A stretch of DNA of 64,000 nt from NCBI RefSeq assembly GCF_900155655.1, contig NZ_LT706987.1, positions 1,991,325 through 2,055,324 on the forward strand, in the 5' to 3' direction. Within the stretch, counting starts at the first letter, position 1; each line of letters opens with the position of its first letter. Under the pieces are notes generated by a model. It did no database searches. It had not been told where the DNA came from and saw only the letters and a program-made list of their open reading frames with translations. Positions 34,274-43,686 of this stretch are shown piece by piece. The DNA comes from Prevotella ihumii (GTDB lineage: Bacteria; Bacteroidota; Bacteroidia; Bacteroidales; Bacteroidaceae). Both the position numbers and the translations under genes were made by a program.

Positions 34274-34966
34274 TTATATTATTTCTCCTGCATACTCCAT
34301 CTTTTTTCCTAACACTGTGCAAATTATCATTTGAATATCTTTTAAAAATGAATAATGCTGCTTGTAGTATAGGTTGAGTTTGATTTTATGTGGGTAAATG
34401 ATTTTATCATTGTAGTCTTCTACTGATGTGATGTAGTTAGGAATATCAATCTGAATAGATGGTGTTGTTCCATTCAATTGCTGAGATACTGTCGAAAGAA
34501 TGTCTTCTTCGTTTCTAAATTTTAGACTTGCTGGTCCTGTTATACCAGGTTTAAGTTTTAAGATTTCTCTTTCTATGCCTTCCAATTGGTCGGCATAACC
34601 AGGGACATCTGGGCGTGGTCCTACAAAACTCATCTCTCCTTTGAGTACATTCCATAGTTCAGGAAGTTCGTCTAATTTATATCTTCTTAGCTTTTCGCCT
34701 AAAGGGGTTATTCTACACTGTTCTTCTGAAGCTATGGAAGTAGCATTCGAGTTTCTACTGGCAGTAGCTGCTTCTTTCTTGACAGTCATTGAGCGAAATT
34801 TATATACAGTAAAAAGTTGTGCGTCTTTGCCTACACGTTGTTGTTTAAACAATATAGGACCGGGCATCTTTATCTTGATAAGCAAAGCCACAATGATAAG
34901 TATGGGACTAAGAAGAATTAATCCTGTGAGTGCCATTATTTTATCAAAAAACCATTTCAGTATCAT
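34274..34966 (-). CDS. initiating phosphoglycosyl transferase (PglC/WcaJ-type sugar transferase)
   Basis: A 230-residue monotopic membrane enzyme that transfers a sugar phosphate from UDP-sugar to undecaprenyl phosphate, the first step of the repeat unit. A single re-entrant helix with a proline break is at about 10-30 (LTGLILLSPILIIVALLI). The catalytic dyad sits in KLDELPEL, and KFRSM and FVGPRPDVPGYADQL are family blocks. The length matches the small PglC-type enzymes rather than the large WbaP type. With the GNAT and DegT genes around it, it is likely to start glycan assembly. Confidence 0.92.
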   Translation of the reverse strand: MILKWFFDKIMALTGLILLSPILIIVALLIKIKMPGPILFKQQRVGKDAQLFTVYKFRSMTVKKEAATASRNSNATSIASEEQCRITPLGEKLRRYKLDELPELWNVLKGEMSFVGPRPDVPGYADQLEGIEREILKLKPGITGPASLKFRNEEDILSTVSQQLNGTTPSIQIDIPNYITSVEDYNDKIIYPHKIKLNLYYKQHYSFLKDIQMIICTVLGKKMEYAGEII

Positions 34967-34975
34967 AACTCTAAA

Positions 34976-35566
34976 TTATTTTCTTGGTAAATACGCTACT
35001 AAGTAATCACCATTTGGCAATGTTTCTATAATTTTAATTTCATTGATTGCTTCGGCTGACTTCATAGAAGCTGCATTATTAGGAGAAATAGAACCAAACA
35101 TACGAATGTTTAATAATACGGCAATCTCTGTTGCACAAATACCCATCAGTTTATTTATTCCCCTTCTTCTATGATTAACGTCGGTGATGTAGCCACGATA
35201 GCATTTTCCCATAAATGTGCACCTAAGGAAAAAATAGCCTACGATATTGTTTTCTTCTAAAACAATATAAGCTAAGAACGACTTATCGCATACCAACTGT
35301 TGTAAATCTTTGTTAGCAAATTTATGTGGTTTGAAGTAAGTGAAGGCTTCAATAGGTTGATTTATAAAGAATTGTTCTAATTTTTCACAATCATTCTTTT
35401 CTAATGCTTTAACAATGTATTTGTTGCTATTCTTTTGCAAGATTGTTGGGATTTCTCTAAGTTTAGAATTGTATCTCATCTTAAAGAATAAGGAATTGAT
35501 AGCTCCTACTAATATCCATAGTAAAGGAAATTTATCTCTGAGAATGTGAGCAATTTTATAAAGCAT
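34976..35566 (-). CDS. GNAT-like acetyltransferase
   Basis: A 196-residue protein. After a hydrophobic N-terminal stretch, a GNAT domain lies at about 50-190: ALEKNDCEKLEQFF, FLAYIVLEENNIVGYFFLRC, then the acetyl-CoA loop VNHRRRGINKLMG, which stands in for the usual R/Q-x-x-G-x-G/A. The end SISPNNAASMKSAEAI is also common in GNATs. It overlaps no neighbour; spacing to the sugar transferase is 9 bases and to the GT4 gene 3 bases. In this place it may acetylate an amino sugar, but it lacks the left-handed helix of PglD, so that role is inference. Confidence 0.78.
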   Translation of the reverse strand: MLYKIAHILRDKFPLLWILVGAINSLFFKMRYNSKLREIPTILQKNSNKYIVKALEKNDCEKLEQFFINQPIEAFTYFKPHKFANKDLQQLVCDKSFLAYIVLEENNIVGYFFLRCTFMGKCYRGYITDVNHRRRGINKLMGICATEIAVLLNIRMFGSISPNNAASMKSAEAINEIKIIETLPNGDYLVAYLPRK

Positions 35567-35569
35567 AGC

Positions 35570-36790
35570 TTACTTTTTTTCTAATGATTTGTAGACTTCT
35601 AACAAAGCATTCCAAACGTTTACTTGTTCGTACCTTTCTTTTATCATAGCTCTTGCGTTGTTAGCCATTCTTTTTCCTTCAGCTGTGTGTTCTACAAACC
35701 ATTTCATTGTTGTATAAAGTGCCTTGTCGTTGCGTGGCTGAATAATTTTACCATTTAGTCCATCTTTAATAATTTCATTGCAGCCATTAATATCTGTAAC
35801 TATGGAAGGACGTTGCATTGCACCAGCTTGCATAGGTACGTTAGGAAATCCTTCGCGATAGGAAGGGAACACTAATGCGTCTGAAGCATAAAGAAAAGGA
35901 CGTACATCTGTTTGCCAGCCTACAAATACGATGTTTTCTGATGTTGTCAGGAAATCTTTGTCCTCTTTCGATAGTGGGTCTCCGTTTTCAAAATGACCTA
36001 CTAATAACAGTTTTACGTTTTTAAAAGTTGAAGAAAAGGTATCATTAGAAAGTTTTTTGATACTTTCTGCAAGTTCGTGCATACCTTTATCATTTACAAT
36101 TCGTCCAATAAAGACAAACAAGAAGTCGTCTTGCGCTACGTTTAATGATTGTCTTAACTCCTGTCGTATAGCTTCTTTGCTGTCCCATTGCGTAATTTTA
36201 AATGCAACAGGGTTTTGCTGCAAATCCTCTATTAGTCTATCTTCGCTAAAATATGTTGTATCAATGCCGTTGATATTTCCATTGAGAACTATTTCGAGTG
36301 GCTTTTTAGTGATATTATTCTCTTGTAAAGCGTGCAATACTCCTTTTCCTTCTGGGATTACTTTTGTAGCAAAGAGACATGATAACCGTTCCATTGACAT
36401 AAGTATGAACCGTAATAAGCCAGTAGCACCTTGGTATCTTAAGCCTGTAACAGTATAGATACGATGTGGAACTCTGCATATCCACGCTGCAATCATTGAT
36501 AATAAGCTGCCTTTAGGCGTATTGGTATGGACAATAAAGGGCTTCTCCTTTATAAAGAGGGTTATAAGGAGATAAAGGCAATATAGGTCGGAGAGCAACG
36601 AAATTTCCCTGTGCATAGGAACTTCAATGGTTCGAATTCCCTCGCGTTCTCCTACCATTGCTAAAACTCCCGTATTGTTAGAAACGCCAATAACTTCAAA
36701 TTCAGAACTTAGAAATTTAAGTTGTCCTTTGATAAGTGAATCTAAACTTATATCTGAAGTCGTAACTCTTATTAGTTTCTTTTTTGCCAT
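35570..36790 (-). CDS. family 4 glycosyltransferase
   Basis: A 406-residue GT-B-fold enzyme, probably cytoplasmic face of the inner membrane. The N-terminal domain has PFIVHTNTPKGSLLSMIAAW; the C-terminal nucleotide-sugar domain contains FVFIGRIVNDKGMHELAESI, LLLVGHFE, and the E-x7-E region VFPSYREGFPNVPMQAGAMQRPSIVTDINGCNEII (in shorter segments). The GT4 family uses NDP-sugars with retention. The match of the N-terminal part to WbpH/WfgR-like transferases is only general. It follows another GT4 gene by 76 bases and precedes the GNAT gene by 3. The transferred sugar is unknown. Confidence 0.9.
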   Translation of the reverse strand: MAKKKLIRVTTSDISLDSLIKGQLKFLSSEFEVIGVSNNTGVLAMVGEREGIRTIEVPMHREISLLSDLYCLYLLITLFIKEKPFIVHTNTPKGSLLSMIAAWICRVPHRIYTVTGLRYQGATGLLRFILMSMERLSCLFATKVIPEGKGVLHALQENNITKKPLEIVLNGNINGIDTTYFSEDRLIEDLQQNPVAFKITQWDSKEAIRQELRQSLNVAQDDFLFVFIGRIVNDKGMHELAESIKKLSNDTFSSTFKNVKLLLVGHFENGDPLSKEDKDFLTTSENIVFVGWQTDVRPFLYASDALVFPSYREGFPNVPMQAGAMQRPSIVTDINGCNEIIKDGLNGKIIQPRNDKALYTTMKWFVEHTAEGKRMANNARAMIKERYEQVNVWNALLEVYKSLEKK

Positions 36791-36866
36791 CTTTTAATTC
36801 TTATGACATTATATGCTTGTAGATATCGCAATACCCCTCAACGGTTTTAGATTTATCAGTATCAGT

Positions 36867-37979
36867 TTATTCAAAATTTCCAATTACTTTTTGATAGACT
36901 TGATTATAACCGTTTACCATCTTGTTGATATCAAATTCTAGTGCTCGATTATAACAGCGGTTGGCAACGTCATCATAATATTCCTTATTTCCTGCCAATT
37001 GATTAATTTCATTTGCCAAAGCCTTGGCATCTTCATGCGGAAAGAGAATACCATATCCTTTTGTAACCTCTTGTAAGCCATTTACATCAGAAGCAATAAA
37101 AGGTTTATGTGCACTCATACCTTCCACATTACTAAGACTCAAACCCTCCCAATGAGAAGACATAACGATAATATCGGCTGCTTTCAAAACAGTCGGTATG
37201 TCTGTTCTTAATCCAAGAAACCGAACTCTATCATCTACACCTAAAGACTTAGACAACTGTTGAATTTCTTCCAATCGTTTGCCAATTCCAGCAAACCAAA
37301 CTTCAAATTTTTCTTTATCCAAAGAGGATAAGGCTTTAATAACAGTGTCTTGGTCTTTAGCATCTCTAAAACCAGCAACCATTAAAATCGCTTTCCTATT
37401 TCCTTTAAGTGTTAGAAGCTCATTATTAGGAGTAGCGTTGCAGATGGCATCAACGTCCACACCATTATTAATGGTGGAAATATGCTTATAGCGAGGTTTT
37501 GTTTTATCTATCCAATCACTTCCCATATATTCCCTCAACTTTTCTTCTGCAACTCGACTTATGCAAATTACATGGTTGTATTGTCCATACATCCAACTTT
37601 CAATCGGAGCATACCACTTCCATTCACGTTTACGATTAGAAGTTGTGTGTTCTGTAGATACAAGTTTTCTGTCGCGATATAAGTTGGCAATTGCAACAAA
37701 TAACTGTGGTGAAGAATTGTGTGTATGAACAATATCATATCCTTTCATTATCTTCATCAGCTTTAATATATAAAGAGGATTGTATACACTATGTCCCAAT
37801 GCATATATCTTCGTTTGTGGACTTTCCACTTTCAATCTTTGCAGTAATGGTGTTTCCGTACCATTAAAGATACATAAATCCACAGTATGTCCTAATGCGC
37901 ACAATCTTGGAATCAAGTTAACAACCAAGGTTTCTGCGCCTCCTATTTCTAATGATGTAATGACTTGAAGGATTTTCAT
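36867..37979 (-). CDS. family 4 glycosyltransferase
   Basis: A 370-residue GT-B enzyme. The N-terminal domain opens MKILQVITSLEIGGAETLVVNLIPRL, the glycine-rich loop typical of GT4. The C-terminal domain has AILMVAGFRDAKDQDTVIKAL, VRFLGLRTDIPTVLKAADIIVMSSHWEGLSLSNVEGMSAHKPFIASDVNGLQEV, again in the standard order with the E-x7-E catalytic segment. It should add one sugar to the lipid-linked repeat unit. The A+T content is high like its neighbours. The acceptor and donor are unknown. Confidence 0.9.
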   Translation of the reverse strand: MKILQVITSLEIGGAETLVVNLIPRLCALGHTVDLCIFNGTETPLLQRLKVESPQTKIYALGHSVYNPLYILKLMKIMKGYDIVHTHNSSPQLFVAIANLYRDRKLVSTEHTTSNRKREWKWYAPIESWMYGQYNHVICISRVAEEKLREYMGSDWIDKTKPRYKHISTINNGVDVDAICNATPNNELLTLKGNRKAILMVAGFRDAKDQDTVIKALSSLDKEKFEVWFAGIGKRLEEIQQLSKSLGVDDRVRFLGLRTDIPTVLKAADIIVMSSHWEGLSLSNVEGMSAHKPFIASDVNGLQEVTKGYGILFPHEDAKALANEINQLAGNKEYYDDVANRCYNRALEFDINKMVNGYNQVYQKVIGNFE

Positions 37980-38108
37980 CTACTCATATTAAGTTAAAGA
38001 ATTTAAGCTTTAAATGTCTCTTCTTGAATAGTTTTAATAATGGAAGAAAGAAGTATATTTTGTAAAAAGAATTTTATCAAAATACAATAAATTCATTTTG
38101 ACAATACA

Positions 38109-38167
38109 AAAGCGGCTGTTTTGCGATACAAAACCTACGCTTTTACCGTGTAAAACAGCCACTTTTA
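38109..38167. repeat. 15-bp inverted repeat between two glycosyltransferase genes
   Basis: AAAAGCGGCTGTTTT (38109-38123) and AAAACAGCCACTTTT (38153-38167) pair at 14 of 15 positions; an additional AAAACCTA/TAGGTTTT pair overlaps it. It sits in the 296-base gap between the GT4 and GT2 genes, which otherwise holds nothing I can identify. The style resembles the TAAAACAT palindromes at 4994 and 57069. Confidence 0.65.
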
Positions 38168-38275
38168 GGCTGCGAAACAATAGGTTTTACAATAATATTG
38201 ATAGACAACAAGTTAAGCAATAGTTACGCTTGTGAAAAAAGATTTACAACTATCAAGCCTTTTTCCACTTGTAAT

Positions 38276-39166
38276 CTACTTCTTATTAATTCTTATTCGG
38301 TCTTTTATATGAAAAGCCCAACCTATTGGTAATAGTCCTACCCATAAAAGGTTTATTCTTTTTCTTATTTTCGATTTATCTCCAATACAAAAATAGAATC
38401 TCCAATAATTTATAGCTGCTTTTATTTTACTTTTAATTGGAATATGTAAATCTAACATTTCCCCATAACATATTGTCGTTGCAATTGGACTCTTCATCCT
38501 GATTTTGATAATTTTATCTGTAAGTCCCCCCTCAAGGTAATCGCGGTAATAGACTATCTTATTAAAGCAATGCAATTTGTATTTTTGTGCTATTCTAAAC
38601 CAGACTAACTGTTCTGGACAAAAGCGTTCTCCTTTAATTTCAGGAAAAGGAAATTCACGCATTACGTCGGTTCTAAATACTTCTAATAAATCTCCTATTA
38701 CGTGATACTTAAATCGAAGTGAAATAGCATCAGTATCAATTATTTCTGTTGGTAATCCGCTTCCTATTTGTTGTCCATTGTGATGAGCCATTAAGCCACA
38801 AACGCCAGCAAACGAATTATCGTTTTCAATCTCTTTATATTTTTCAGATATGGTTTCTAAAGCGTAAGATGGTAATGAGTCGTCACTATCAAGAATTAAG
38901 AAGAGTTCTCCTTTAGCTTCTTTCACTCCTCGATTGATAGCCGTATGTTTTCCACCATTGCTTTTTTCTATATAGTTGATTTTAAAAGAATTTTTTGCTT
39001 CATTATTTTTAATAATCTCGGCTACTACTTCTTTTGTATTGTCTGTGCTTCCATCATCTACTATTACCCATTCAAACTCTTTAATGCTTTGATAGCATAA
39101 AGATTTATAGAGTTTTAGCAAGAATGTTGCCCTATTGTATGTAGGTGTAAAAATGGTGATTAGCAT
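38276..39166 (-). CDS. family 2 glycosyltransferase
   Basis: A 296-residue GT-A enzyme. The N-terminus is ITIFTPTYNRATFLLKLYKSL, followed by VIVDDGSTDNTKEVV (about 34-48) and the metal-binding LILDSDDSLPS near 95-105. The C-terminal part contains FCPEQLVWFRIA, which may be the acceptor side. The gene overlaps its upstream neighbour by 7 bases, so the two are coupled. GT2 enzymes usually invert; the transferred sugar is unknown. Confidence 0.9.
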   Translation of the reverse strand: MLITIFTPTYNRATFLLKLYKSLCYQSIKEFEWVIVDDGSTDNTKEVVAEIIKNNEAKNSFKINYIEKSNGGKHTAINRGVKEAKGELFLILDSDDSLPSYALETISEKYKEIENDNSFAGVCGLMAHHNGQQIGSGLPTEIIDTDAISLRFKYHVIGDLLEVFRTDVMREFPFPEIKGERFCPEQLVWFRIAQKYKLHCFNKIVYYRDYLEGGLTDKIIKIRMKSPIATTICYGEMLDLHIPIKSKIKAAINYWRFYFCIGDKSKIRKRINLLWVGLLPIGWAFHIKDRIRINKK

Positions 39167-40227
39167 ATTTTATTTTGCTGAGCTTTTTCTATTATTCTTT
39201 TTATAATAGCCTCTGGTTTAAGGTATTGTTCGTAGTATGTTCTTGCTCCTTTTTCAAGTTGTTGTCTATATGCTTCATCATTATTAATTTGTAGCACTGC
39301 ATCGTAAATATCTTCCACTCGCTCTACAAAGTGTACATTCTTTCCGTGTATTAATCCTTCGCCGGGCATCTCGCGAGTGAGTGGGGTAGAGATGATAGCT
39401 TTACCCATACAAAGATATTCTGCTAACTTCCAGCCGTGACATTCGCAGACGCTTGGTGTATTGAATACAAGTACACTTTCCTTTGTTTTCTGGATATAGT
39501 CGTCCATTGATAGTCGTTTGTCGTAGATGAAATCGGCATACAGTTCCTTATACTTAGGATAGTCAGGCATTTCTGCTAACACATCTGCCCCTTCTATATA
39601 AAACAAACCTCCCTCTATTTCAATATTTGCTTTCTGACAAGCTTTTAAAAATTCGCCACGATACATATTTGTATTCGTATCGGCAAATTTGTTATACCAC
39701 AAGGTTGAGGCGTGGAATATATAGTTTGGTCTTATTTTGTTTATGGGTTTATACCTGTCAATAGGACGTCTACGAATATTTGTGTACAAGTAATCGCGTA
39801 AATAATCTTTAAATGGAATATTACTATATTGTCGTCCTTTAAGAAACATTGTAATACACTTTACAACGTTTCTTAGTTTAGAAGAGAGCGTAATACCAAA
39901 CTCTGGTCCAATGGGCATTAACTTTGCGTATTGCTGAGCTTGTTCATACGTAGGATTTACCATTCCGTACACATCGCACCAATTGTATCTGTCGTCGAAT
40001 ATTTTAGCAACATCTTCAGTGTCAATAAAGATTTTATGCTCAATATCGTTATTTTTATATATAAAGGCAAAACCGCTGTTATAATCACTTCTGCTTTTAT
40101 ACGATAAGGCAGCAAAAGGTTTTACATCGTATATTATGTCTTTCTTATCAAATAAGCATAGAATGCCATATAAGTAATAAGACGCATAATTATGTTTTAA
40201 TCGAGGATCTAAAATTATTTTTGTCAT
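39160..40227 (-). CDS. GT-B-fold glycosyltransferase-like protein
   Basis: A 355-residue protein with no clear family assignment. The C-terminal half looks like the nucleotide-sugar domain of GT-B enzymes: MDDYIQKTKESVLVFNTPSVCECHGWKLAEYLCMGKAIISTPL, then the phrase LIHGKNVHFVERVEDIYDAV seen in CgeB-like and GT4-like proteins. The N-terminal half (DPRLKHNYASYYLYGILCLF) is not characteristic. It starts at the last base of the membrane protein gene stop (1-base overlap) and overlaps the GT2 gene downstream, so it is tightly coupled. Role: probably a sugar transfer step. Confidence 0.75.
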   Translation of the reverse strand: MTKIILDPRLKHNYASYYLYGILCLFDKKDIIYDVKPFAALSYKSRSDYNSGFAFIYKNNDIEHKIFIDTEDVAKIFDDRYNWCDVYGMVNPTYEQAQQYAKLMPIGPEFGITLSSKLRNVVKCITMFLKGRQYSNIPFKDYLRDYLYTNIRRRPIDRYKPINKIRPNYIFHASTLWYNKFADTNTNMYRGEFLKACQKANIEIEGGLFYIEGADVLAEMPDYPKYKELYADFIYDKRLSMDDYIQKTKESVLVFNTPSVCECHGWKLAEYLCMGKAIISTPLTREMPGEGLIHGKNVHFVERVEDIYDAVLQINNDEAYRQQLEKGARTYYEQYLKPEAIIKRIIEKAQQNKIC

Positions 40228-41732
40228 TATTTGGCAATATATTTGAAGAAGAAAGAGTCTGGTTTTCCTTTAAAGCTATCGCACATCCAACCCCATGAAC
40301 CACAATTGAATGTTGATTTCAAATCATCGTTACGAGTTTTAGTTTGTTGCATAATGTACATATTCTTTACGTCAACAACTTTCTGATATTGGTTCAGTAC
40401 AACTTGATTTTGATGTGTGTAAACGAAATAAGTAGATATGTATCTTAAAAATGGATGAATTTGAGCAGGCACTCCTCCCAATAAAAGTAGTATTACGATT
40501 GTACATCTCATTCTTTTTGAGGTTTCTACATCGTAATACCTTTTAATAAGCAGTAATGCTAAAATAAAGATTAAAGGCATATTGGTACGAAAACAAAAAT
40601 CGTTGTGTAGACCTACTTGAAACCATCCAAACAGAATTACACTTCCTAATGCTATCCACAAGATAGGCTTATTCTGACAAACCTTGTATCCAATTGCAAA
40701 GAATATTATAAATTCGAATATCATATAAATTGCAAAGCCATAAACATCGCCTATCAGATTTGTTATAGGTCTTATGCCTTTGTGCGAACCATTTATATTG
40801 GCTGAAAAATAGAATGCCACGATAATAATTACCAAGAGTGCAATGATATTTTCGAATGAGAATATCTTTATCCAACTTTCTTTATTACTAAAATACGAAT
40901 TGTTTTTAAGAAAAAGATAAAAAACAATAGGCGTTAAACCTATGAATGGGAATGGAGCATATAAGAAAATAAGAGCATAGATGAAAGGGATGTATTTGCT
41001 TTTTAAATTGTTGAATATAAGCATCATACATAGGAACAATGGAATGGTTTGATTGAAAGGATCGTAAAGAAGCTGTACGATGGGACCTGCGTGAAACGAG
41101 GTAGGTGAAGAATTAGTAGCCAATACCTTGAACATATAACCCATCCAGCCACTATCACCAAAGATAGGCAGATAGAGCAAGCATTCTACAATTTTTAAAC
41201 CTGCAAATAAGTAGATGAAAGCAAAATAAGTAAGGCGTGCCTTTTTCATATATCTACTTACTTCTAAGTATAATGCAACGCTACCCAATGTCATCCATAT
41301 TAGCTGTGCAGCAAATCCTACATCTAAGGAATGGAAAAGTTTACCAAATAAGGCAGGAACTGTCCAAAATGCGAGATAATAACACATATATAGATTTTGA
41401 GTCTTATCATAAATGGGCCATTCGTAATTTACAATATCACTAAATATGGCATTGCGTCCGAAATGGTCATTAGGTTGTACCACATAACCACCAATTCCGC
41501 ACAATAGGTTGAGCAATAAGGCGATAAATATTACAAAACCAATATGCTTATAAGACAGTTTGAGATCTTTTCTATCGGTATTATTTTTATATTGTTTAGC
41601 AATAATCCATATCATACCACACACCACAGGCAGTGCGTAATAAATTTTACAGAAGCCCAATAAAAAAACAATAGTACCCAATGCTAACCAAAGGGTAGAA
41701 AAAAGCTGTATAGTATTATATTTTAAGCTCAT
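40227..41732 (-). CDS. GT-C-like polytopic membrane protein
   Basis: A 501-residue inner-membrane protein with about eleven hydrophobic segments. Between the first and third segment lies a loop GGYVVQPNDHFGRNAIFSDIVNYEWPIY with acidic and aromatic residues, placed as in GT-C glycosyltransferases that use polyprenol-phosphate sugars. It overlaps by one base the gene of a GtrB/CsbB-type polyprenol-phosphate glycosyltransferase. That pairing is known from Gtr-type glucosylation systems, in which a GtrB supplies the lipid-linked sugar and a membrane GtrC adds it to the glycan outside. I infer the same here. A Wzy polymerase is the main alternative, but an EpsG protein fits that role better. Confidence 0.7.
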   Translation of the reverse strand: MSLKYNTIQLFSTLWLALGTIVFLLGFCKIYYALPVVCGMIWIIAKQYKNNTDRKDLKLSYKHIGFVIFIALLLNLLCGIGGYVVQPNDHFGRNAIFSDIVNYEWPIYDKTQNLYMCYYLAFWTVPALFGKLFHSLDVGFAAQLIWMTLGSVALYLEVSRYMKKARLTYFAFIYLFAGLKIVECLLYLPIFGDSGWMGYMFKVLATNSSPTSFHAGPIVQLLYDPFNQTIPLFLCMMLIFNNLKSKYIPFIYALIFLYAPFPFIGLTPIVFYLFLKNNSYFSNKESWIKIFSFENIIALLVIIIVAFYFSANINGSHKGIRPITNLIGDVYGFAIYMIFEFIIFFAIGYKVCQNKPILWIALGSVILFGWFQVGLHNDFCFRTNMPLIFILALLLIKRYYDVETSKRMRCTIVILLLLGGVPAQIHPFLRYISTYFVYTHQNQVVLNQYQKVVDVKNMYIMQQTKTRNDDLKSTFNCGSWGWMCDSFKGKPDSFFFKYIAK

Positions 41733-42694
41733 TATTCTTCGTTATTTAGCAACGTTTCTTGTATATTGAATAGCGGGCGATCCTTCACTTCAATGTAAAT
41801 TTTACCGATATATTCTCCAACAATTCCTAACCCTATTAAAATACAACCGCCAATAAACCAGAGTGATAACATCAGTGAAGCCCAACCCTGAACATTATTC
41901 TTAACAATGAGAGAATGGAGAACATACACAAAGATAACCAATGCTATAAGCAGAAACACAACGCCCATACCGAAAACCATTCTTACAGGTTTTACACTGA
42001 ATGAGGTAATTCCGTCAATAGCAAAATTGAGCATTTTGCTCAGTGGATATTTGCTTTCGCCTGCTAAGCGTTCTGAACGATTGTAATAAACGCAATCTGT
42101 TTTATATCCTATCAAAGGTACTAAGCCGCGTAGAAAAAGATTACGCTCTCTGAAATTGCATAGCTTTTCTACGGCACGTTTGCTCATAAGTCTGTAATCG
42201 GCATGGTTATACACAGACTTGACACCCAATCGTTTCATAACGGTGTAGAAAGCAAGGGCTGTATTGCGCTTAAACCACGTATCTGTTTTACGTTCCTTTC
42301 TTACTCCGTATACGATGTCACAATTGTTCTTGCTAAACTTTGTAACCATCTCAGGTATTACTTTGATGTCGTCTTGTAGGTCGGCATCAATCGAAATTGT
42401 GATGTCCGAAATTTCTTTTGCCACCGTAAGACCAGCTACAAGGGCATTTTGGTGTCCAGAGTTTTTTGCTAAATTTACTCCACAAACCTTAGGTTCCTCT
42501 TTGTGGAACAGAGAGATCAACTCCCAAGTTTTATCTTTTGAGCCATCGTTTACAAACAATATGCAGCTATCCTTGTTTATCAGTTGTGTGGCCTCCATAT
42601 CTGCAAGCAATTGCAGAAGTTGTACCTTTGTACTTTCAATAACTTCTTCTTCGTTGTAGCAAGGCACTACAATTATAAGTTTAGGTATTCTCAT
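41732..42694 (-). CDS. polyprenol-phosphate glycosyltransferase (GtrB/DPM1-like)
   Basis: A 320-residue GT2 enzyme. The catalytic domain (about 1-225) has VVPCYNEEEVIEST, LFVNDGSKDKTW, and the metal site TISIDADLQDD, followed by YGVRKERKTDTWFKRN and YNRSERLAGESKYPL, the set that marks GtrB, CsbB and ArnC relatives. Two C-terminal membrane segments (about 235-255 and 270-290) anchor it. It makes polyprenyl-phosphate sugar, which is flipped and used outside the cell. The stop codon overlaps the start of the GT-C-like gene. The sugar is unknown. Confidence 0.92.
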   Translation of the reverse strand: MRIPKLIIVVPCYNEEEVIESTKVQLLQLLADMEATQLINKDSCILFVNDGSKDKTWELISLFHKEEPKVCGVNLAKNSGHQNALVAGLTVAKEISDITISIDADLQDDIKVIPEMVTKFSKNNCDIVYGVRKERKTDTWFKRNTALAFYTVMKRLGVKSVYNHADYRLMSKRAVEKLCNFRERNLFLRGLVPLIGYKTDCVYYNRSERLAGESKYPLSKMLNFAIDGITSFSVKPVRMVFGMGVVFLLIALVIFVYVLHSLIVKNNVQGWASLMLSLWFIGGCILIGLGIVGEYIGKIYIEVKDRPLFNIQETLLNNEE

Positions 42695-42714
42695 AACGTA
42701 TGTAATGTTTTTTT

Positions 42715-43686
42715 TTATTTGTTATTCTTATGCTTTACAATTAAAGTAGTGATTGGATTTATCAAAAAATCTAATATGTATGATGTTGCAACTGATACAA
42801 TGATTAAAACCAAAAATATAATTGGTGGATATTCAAAACCATAGATGAAGTTTGAAAACAGATAATAGCAAAACCAAGTATGTATCATCCACATATTGGT
42901 GGAATGTTTGCCTAAAACAGACAATACCTTATCTAAAGCCTTAGGACGCTTTAATGTAAGAAATAGCATTATGACTGCAGCTGCATAGAATGTTATTACA
43001 GCTCCTGTATAAAAATAACACCTGATAACAACAATAAGCGTTATGAGTAGGTAAGGAACATACCAAGCATATTGGTTAAAGATGTTCTTTACCTTATTTA
43101 TCCAGTCATATTTTGACATTGTTCTGCCTATAACAAACGGAAACAATAAATAGAAATATTGGAAAACATTTGCTTGAAAGAATGTATAACGATTCATATA
43201 GGCTGAAGCCATATAGATGAGATAACACCCTCCTAATCCTATGTAAACATTAGTTTTATCAAGGAGTTTGAATAAGAATGGAGCTGAAAGCATTAATAAA
43301 ATATATGGAAGTATAAACCAGCATTCTTGATTAAAGCTTGTTTTGATGGCAAATATATTATAGAAAATGTTTTCTATACTAAATACCATTCTGTTATCGT
43401 CCAAAACGGCAGACAACAAGCAGAAGACACTTAATATAATCCAATAACGAATAAATAATTTTGCTAACCGTGAATATTTATTTAAGTCGTCCCCTTGTTT
43501 TTTAATAACCACATTTAGCCCATATCCACTTAAAATAAGGTAGAATGGAACAGGGTTGTTCGCTCTTGCTATGGTGAGCCAAATGGTATTGTCATAAATA
43601 TGAGAGTTTCTTATTGAAAAAAGATGGAAGAAGAGCATAATACATATAGCTACTCCCTTGAGTAATAAAGATTCTTTTTTATCCAT
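42715..43686 (-). CDS. membrane acyltransferase (AT3 family)
   Basis: A 323-residue protein with about ten hydrophobic segments, like OafA and WecH that O-acylate surface glycans. The N-terminal motif with the conserved histidine is AICIMLFFHLFSIRN, and R-x-x-R-like charges follow in RLAKLFIRYW. The C-terminus ends in positive residues after the last segment. The start overlaps the C-terminal part of the split acyltransferase gene by 8 bases, so its translation may have depended on that gene; the IS4-type insertion upstream could reduce its expression. Which hydroxyl is acylated is unknown. Confidence 0.85.
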   Translation of the reverse strand: MDKKESLLLKGVAICIMLFFHLFSIRNSHIYDNTIWLTIARANNPVPFYLILSGYGLNVVIKKQGDDLNKYSRLAKLFIRYWIILSVFCLLSAVLDDNRMVFSIENIFYNIFAIKTSFNQECWFILPYILLMLSAPFLFKLLDKTNVYIGLGGCYLIYMASAYMNRYTFFQANVFQYFYLLFPFVIGRTMSKYDWINKVKNIFNQYAWYVPYLLITLIVVIRCYFYTGAVITFYAAAVIMLFLTLKRPKALDKVLSVLGKHSTNMWMIHTWFCYYLFSNFIYGFEYPPIIFLVLIIVSVATSYILDFLINPITTLIVKHKNNK

